DNA from: Sambucus nigra
Lineage: Eukaryota > Streptophyta > Magnoliopsida > Dipsacales > Adoxaceae
Length of the DNA stretch: 64,000 bases
Assembly (NCBI GenBank): GCA_949130495.1
Contig: OX422208.1
Coordinates: forward strand, 398,372,561 to 398,436,560
Direction: 5' to 3'
Made by a program: the position numbers and the translations under genes. This document shows positions 58,567-64,000 of this stretch, in pieces. The notes below the pieces were generated by a model that saw only the letters and a program-made list of their open reading frames with translations, had not been told where the DNA came from and searched no databases. The first letter of the stretch is position 1. Every line of letters begins with the position of its first letter.

Positions 58567-60005
58567 AACTTATTTTCTCTCCAAAAAAATCTAAAACCTA
58601 GACCCTAAACTCAACCATATAAGTATTTGAGGCTTCGACAAAAAGGGGGATTCAACAACTTAAGAGCCACAACAAATTCCAAAGACTTTTTCTTCGTTTT
58701 CTAGGATTATGTTTAGGGTTATTTTAGTGGTAATTTTAGTTCTTTTTTGTAAGGAAAAATTTCACATTGAGTAAATTTCTAATTTTTATTGTATTGTAAG
58801 ATTGAATTTATTTTGTTTGGGCAAAACTACTTGAGTCATAGGCGACATCAACTTCCATGGAGAGTTTCATCTTCATCCATGGAATCTTAAAAATGTATGA
58901 ATGTATATTATGTTTCATTCTTGGATTTAGTTTTGGGTATTAAAATTTTTAAATTTTTTTATTGAGGCCATTTTAAAATTTTAATTTTTTAGGTTTCGTT
59001 CGAACGAGTTTCTTACTTAGTTCCAACGAGTCTCTATACTTAGTTTTAATGATTTTTTATTTCTTCGAAATGAATTGAGTGGTTTCATTCAAATGAGATT
59101 TTAATGTGCATTAAACGAAAACATTCTGTCTTCGCATAAAATTTTTGTTGGAAGCTCAATAAATCCTCGTTCAAACGAGATGTGTGATCTAGTTCGAATG
59201 ACCTTTAGGTTCGTTTAAATGAGGTTTTCATTCTCGTTCGAATGACCTTGAGTTTGGGTCGAACCAGATGTCTCGTAATGTGTGCTACCGTCTTTTTTCA
59301 AAAATCTATAAATATAAAATTTGGCACAATAATTTTTAAGAGAGGTTTTCGAAAAATAGTTTTCATAGACAAATCAAGAACCTCCTAAACCCTAGTTTAC
59401 ACCCTTAGCTTAAGTTCCAAGAATATACATGATATATTAGTGTAAGATCTTCAGTTTTAACATCAAGATCAAGTTTTCTCTACATCTTGTGAGAGTTTGT
59501 TTCGTGCAGTGGATTTCGTGTTCTGTTGCGGTGACGACTGAACTAGCGAAAGCAAGAAGATCAGTGGATGCTAAAATGGAGGAGGCTCCTGAATTGTGAA
59601 GGCTATTGGAAGGCGTCCAATGGTGGTTGTGAAGAAGGTTCAAGGAGCGAATAGTTCATTAACTCTTGTAGGCTTCGAGTATGTGGAGTAATGAAATTTA
59701 TCCTTGTATAATACCTATATCATAGTGGATTTATGTGGCTAGGCCGCCAGAGTTTTTTTTTGTTGTGGGTTTTCATCATACATGCAACATTATGGTTTGT
59801 TGACTTATATTATTCTTGCTTACTCACCTAGATGCAGGATTAGGGTAGGATAAAATTGGTTAATTGTTTAAACAATGTTTGATTTCATTGGTGCTTAATT
59901 AAAATTAGTTTAATTTCTAATTCAGTTAATTTAATTGAAAATTAAAAATTTAGTGTGTTTGATAATCCATAATCCCTACTATCACTTGTTAGCACGTTTT
60001 TCAAA
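57956..60005 (+). other. Pyrimidine-rich flank and probable copia 5' LTR
   Basis: 58080-58500 is C/T-rich and is followed by a (CT)n repeat at 58526-58563. Because a copia-type PBS follows at 60006, the 3' part of this stretch (ending ACGTTTTTCA) is probably the LTR of a plus-strand copia element; its 5' end could not be fixed. 58990-59270 has several copies of a motif like TCGTTCGAACGA in diverged form. No gene is supported. Confidence 0.45.
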
Positions 60006-60020
60006 TTGGTATTAGAGTGA
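60006..60020 (+). promoter_or_regulatory. Primer-binding site, initiator Met type, diverged
   Basis: AATTGGTATTAGAGTGAG differs by few bases from the plant copia site TTGGTATCAGAGC. It precedes a short gag remnant. Confidence 0.6.
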
Positions 60021-60065
60021 GTTAGACTACTTTATCGTTTGATCCCCATTCCTCCAATGTTATAT

Positions 60066-60354
60066 GGGTTCAACTACCCTTATTAGAAGGCGAGGATGAG
60101 ATTTTTCCTAAAATCTATAAATAAAAATATTTCCAAGTTAGTTGAGAATGGGTGGTCTCCTACTACAGAGAATGGTTTGCTTAAGGCGTATTCCACTTAG
60201 ACAATGGATGAAAAAGATGAGATGTACATGTTTCCTCCTAGGAAGAAAGATGATAAGAAAGAAAAGTGTTTAGATATGAAATCTAAAAAGAAGGATGTGT
60301 CGGATTCCAACAGTGAGGGTGATTTAGATCCTGAAGAAATTGCTAGATTTGCTA
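60066..60354 (+). pseudogene. gag: Ty1/copia gag remnant, 5' part
   Basis: After several stops the frame from about 60144 reads ENGWSPTTENGLLKAYST, stop, TMDEKDEMYMFPP, then a charged stretch ending SEGDLDPEEIARFA. The acidic SD..DPEE..AFA pattern precedes the zinc knuckle in plant copia Gag. The sequence is cut by the CACTA end at 60355, so no knuckle is seen. Assignment rests on the PBS and this weak similarity. Confidence 0.5.
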
Positions 60355-60378
60355 TACTATACCAAAACAGGCAAAAGG

Positions 60379-60810
60379 TCACGTTTTTGGATCGTGACCA
60401 TATTGAGGGTGATAAAATCATGGGTCGCGGTCCAAAATTGTGAACCAATATGGGGGTCACAGTCCGGTGGGTGACATGGCTGGTCACGATCCAAAATGGT
60501 TCAAAATTATGACCCGCAATGTGACCATTCAAAGTTGTGTTATTGTTGGTCACGGTTTAAAACCGTGACCCCTAGTTTGACAATTTAAAACTGTAAAATA
60601 GTTAGTCATGGTTATGGATCGTGACTAAATATTTTACAGTTTAAATTGTCACATTAAGGGGTCACGATTGTGGACCGTGACCAAAACTAATACCGAATTA
60701 CAAAAAATATATTTGGTCACGGTTCTTAGCCAGGACCAAATATTATTATTTATAATTTTTTCACAGTTTTGATCACGATCCAAAACCATGACCAAATTAA
60801 TTTTTTTTAT
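60379..60810. repeat. Subterminal palindromic repeats of the second CACTA
   Basis: About ten full or partial copies of a motif such as GGTCACGGTTTAAAACCGTG or GGTCACGATCCAAAA, in both orientations. The motif differs in its core from GTCACGGTCAATGACCGTGA of the first CACTA but shares GTCACGG. Confidence 0.8.
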
Positions 60811-60839
60811 ATTTTATTTTTCTGCATCCCCGCAAAACT

Positions 60840-61814
60840 TGTACATTTTTCAAACCTATTTACATTTTTAGAAATAAATATTTAGCCACTACGCCATCCA
60901 TAAATCAAAAAATAATAATACAACAAAAATTAAATAAAAAAATCCATCAAATTATTCAACACAAATAATAATACAATGCATGCTTGCATAAATATGATAA
61001 TAACATCACAATATCCTAATCGAAATCCAATGCAGTGATTGTTTCCTTCTATGAAACAAGACTTCAAAATCTTTCTTCTCCAACTGGGCCTACAAATAAG
61101 AAAATGTTCTAAATGGTAAATAACAAAGGACTGGGTTCCCCAAATAACTTTGGGACGCCTACATAGCTAAAAATGGCATCAAAGTTCAGGTAGTTCGTAA
61201 GATGACTAAGTTTGGGGTCTAATCTATAATCCGAATATAGTGTGTTTATTTTGATTTATGACAATATATGTGAAATGTGTTGAAAGTATAGAATATTATG
61301 AGAACACTCTAAATTGAGAATTGAGATATAGACCCCTTTTTGGGTGGGTTTTTCATTTTTGAAAATATATGTGATACAAGATAAAAATGAAATAATAACA
61401 CGAAATAAAGTGGGATTAGTGATTGAAGAATATAAGAAAATGGAATTAGTGTTACCAAATAAGAGACTTTGATGCCTTGTGTCTCATCATAACATAATTC
61501 AAACCACCAATTGGGGCAACCACACAGATATTGAACATCAACAGAATCCATGACCATTTGTGTGGTTACCTCAGATTAGCAGTTTGTTATCAGCGTAGCA
61601 TTCAAAATATAAGAAGATTTACAAAATGATATTTTGCAAAATGTGAGAGATGGAAAATCAACTATAAGAGAATTAAATAAATGAGTAGATTATACATAAA
61701 CATAAATAAATACGACGGTTGTTCCAATACATACGATACAAATAGGGTTGTTATACAGAGTTAACTAAATGATAATGATATAATGTTTCAAGACTCAATT
61801 TTTGTCTAAGTCAA
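60840..61814. other. Non-coding interior of the second CACTA
   Basis: AT-rich sequence. The minus frame at 61309-61557 (with YLCGCPNWWFELCYDE) has no recognised domain and is probably chance or an unplaced fragment. Confidence 0.4.
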
Positions 61815-62390
61815 CTAAAATAATGGCCAAATTAGGATTGTCATCAAGAGTGGAACCTTTTTAGGGGCCATTAATGCGTCTGCTTGAGTAGTCAAATCCT
61901 TCGGTGCATGCATAACAACATACCAATTGCCATCGTTTATGCAATTAGAGTAGAATACCTTCTTGACATTTTGAAAGACACAAATAAAAGGCGCGTCGAT
62001 TAAGTGATCTTTACTCTTTATCTTAGATAATTCTACCATTATAAGTTTTGAGGGAGTATCAACTTCACAACCATTCGTAGTGTCCTCCAACTTCACCCAC
62101 TCACAATAGAAGATGATCTATTTTAATAATAATTAATCAAGTTCCAGGAATTTTTTGGACAATCCCATAATAGAGTAACACGACCCTTTAGATTTTTATC
62201 GCTTTTTCTATCTACATAAGAAGTCAAGGAAAAAAATGATATTTTGCTATTTTGCGTCAGTAGTTTTTCCTCGCACGGGTATGGAACGAACTGAAAACCA
62301 TTGTTGTGGAATTTTTTAAACTCATTCTCACTAAAACTAGGACCTTTGGCTTGGTGTTAAAGCCTTGAAGACACATTGCTTAGGCAAAAA
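61815..62390 (-). pseudogene. DUF4216-like transposase C-terminal fragment
   Basis: LIMVELSKIKSKDHLIDAPF and FQNVKKVFYSNCIND align with LIMVDLSKLKSNDHVSDEPF and FQKVKQVFYSEYINN of the first CACTA. The similarity continues upstream (to about 62390) without an open frame. The rest of tnp2 is missing. Confidence 0.75.
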
Positions 62391-62806
62391 CCGAGCGCAT
62401 GTGAAGCTTCTGTCATTGTAAATGATTTTTGACCCAATGAAAAAAACCTAAACTTTAATTACACATGTACTTTAATTAATATATTACTTCTAAAAAAATT
62501 GTAAAAGATGATGGGAGAGTGGAAAGAACTATACTATGATTAGTCTAGACCAGTATGTAAACTACGTTAAAAGAAGTAAAAAAAAAGTTAAAAATTATCT
62601 TCGACGCTTCGGCGCGTGTAGCATAATTGATTACATAGATAAAATGCGAATCAAATAAGATTAATACTCTTTTTAAACAATTATTAAGTCTGAAATGTCA
62701 CTTCCCTAATGTTATAAAAGTCCGTTAAGAGTTTGGTGTCAAAGATAGTCCTGGAACCGCACTTTTGGTATTAAATACGCTGTACACTTGATATACACCG
62801 TTAAAG

Positions 62807-64000
62807 TGTGACACAACGCCTAATAAAATACTGGGCGATCACTCTTATGTCAAATTAAAACAGGAGTCTCATATGGTTCATTCTCAGCATCACTATCGAA
62901 AACCAATTTAATTACTAATAACCAATTAGGCTGGCATCAAAATTTTAATTATCTAATCTTTTTAACCAAACCATTCAAATAAAACAATGACAACAGTTTA
63001 CATGCAACAACTGAAATGAAATAAAATAATAGAACACTCGGTATAAAATAATACAACCAAATCGAATGCCGCACTAAAAGGCTGTAAAAGAATAAATGAG
63101 TATAGTTGGGCCATTAGCCCGAATGTTTCTATAATACCTCTGATCTAGATCTCAATGATATAAGCGTCTACAATAAACCTTCTTGCATCCACAGCTGCTG
63201 CATCAAACGTCTGACTCAAAGGAATCATCATCGAGGCATCCCTGGGTCTGGACACCTATATATATATAAATATAGCAAGAGAGGGAAAAAAAATTAGAAG
63301 AACGGGTTAGAGCCCGAGTTTTGAAAATGTTTTAGCAAGTGCTTAAAATCCATATTTTAAAATATGATATTTCTCATATTTAAATTTGTATCGCATTCTC
63401 ATGAGATACACCTCACCTCTCTTCTAATAGCGCACAATTATCGCATACCTTTTAAACAACCTAGTTAAGCTACCCTGCCTAACTAATGTATTTCACTCAT
63501 CTTCCACTATCCTCATAAATCCGAGTACTAAGGACTAACCTTCTTCCCATTCCCAACATTACGTTACTTCGTGCGTGGGGTGTCTTGGGAAGCGAAATCC
63601 AAACAAGGAGACCCATGATACACTACTACGTGACAATGTTGATCGTCGGGATTCATTAGGCCCTCAGTACATTCCACATTTTATACCATCCCGCATATAT
63701 ATAGAGTTCTCACTAGAACCTAAGATTCATATTCATAAAAATCCGGATATAAATCTACTGGACGGAGTATATCACTTTATTCATTCTTTTCACTTTATAC
63801 AAGGTTATGTTATATGATATCTCATCTCATATATAAACAATTTACTATACGCAACTAAGCAACAGTGGAACATCACAAGTATACATATATATTACTCTCA
63901 GTACATATATACATATATTGCACCCCTAGGCTAAGCTGCGGTGCGCACATACTCAGCTATCAAATCCCAGTACATCATGTACATAAGGATCATGCGTTCC
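62807..64000 (-). mobile_element. LTR related to the solo LTR, opposite orientation, cut by window end
   Basis: It starts TGTGACACAACGCC, matching the inverted end of the solo LTR (TGTGACACCCTGCC). The following blocks (GGGCGATCACTC, CAGCATCACTATCGAAA, TTTAATTACTAATAACCA) match in order the inverted 5870-6010 region. The similarity becomes weaker after about 63000. Whether it is a solo LTR or part of a full element cannot be told. Confidence 0.68.

Larger units (their letters stand above)
60355..62430 (-). mobile_element. Second CACTA transposon, decayed and partial
   Basis: It begins TACTATACCAAAAC, a one-base change from a CACTA end. Subterminal palindromes and a transposase C-terminal fragment follow in the same arrangement as in the CACTA at 25122. 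The right end is not found before 62807; 62431-62806 holds no recognisable feature. Confidence 0.65.

Noticed and set aside
61309..61557. 82-codon frame with a Cys-rich start
   Set aside because: No recognised domain and no counterpart in the better preserved CACTA.

Overview
This looks like a window of nuclear heterochromatin from a flowering plant. It is AT-rich and consists of nested transposable elements of plant lineages: Ty3/gypsy of the Tat (Ogre/Retand) type with an Arg-type primer-binding site, Ty1/copia with an initiator-Met-type primer-binding site, CACTA (En/Spm), Mutator-like foldback elements, a Helitron and MITEs. I see no intact host gene, no rRNA or tRNA gene and no CRISPR. 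Nearly every long reading frame belongs to a decayed element.

Left part. 1-2.9 kb holds the 5' end of a minus-strand copia element (gag remnant, PBS at 1663-1676, LTR from 1679). 3051-6027 is a 2,977-bp solo LTR with a perfect 5-bp target duplication (CTAGG). 6.4-9.3 kb is anonymous sequence with microsatellites and a cluster of ACAATGTAGT repeats. 9320-9695 is a MITE with inverted repeats of about 105 bp. 10120-13894 is a 3.8-kb palindromic Mutator-like element with a perfect 9-bp target duplication, packed with copies of a second, TA-bounded palindromic family and one more MITE. A relative of its arms occurs at 15138-15418 and 19051-19538, split by a 3.6-kb Helitron (15419-19050).

Centre and right. 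A Tat-type retrotransposon on the minus strand (element I, 20499-57950, target duplication GTGTG) spans more than half of the window. Its 5' LTR was split by a second Tat element on the same strand (element II, 41891-57672). Both have the same plan, read in the sense (minus) direction: 5' LTR, PBS, gag, protease, RT, RNase H (a second RNase H is visible in element II), integrase, then a multi-exon gene on the opposite strand, a polypurine tract and the 3' LTR. The opposite-strand gene encodes a plant mobile domain (PMD) protein with a coiled-coil tail. In element I it has its own TATA box, a 124-bp satellite array in an intron, and a 7.0-kb CACTA transposon (25122-32119, target duplication CAC) inside an exon. 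In element II it has a low-complexity N-terminal extension and a tandem array of near-identical 57-60-bp exons, each followed by an intron (period about 157 bp).

Right edge. After element I come a CT-rich stretch, a plus-strand copia 5' end (PBS near 60006, short gag remnant) interrupted by a second, badly decayed CACTA (from 60355), and from 62807 to the window end the start of an LTR related to the solo LTR at 3051-6027 but in the opposite orientation.

The order of events that can be read is: element I, then element II into its LTR and the CACTA into its antisense gene; a Mutator-like arm, then a Helitron into it. All coding regions carry stops or frameshifts. The most unusual content is the pair of antisense PMD genes, with their exon array and intronic satellite.
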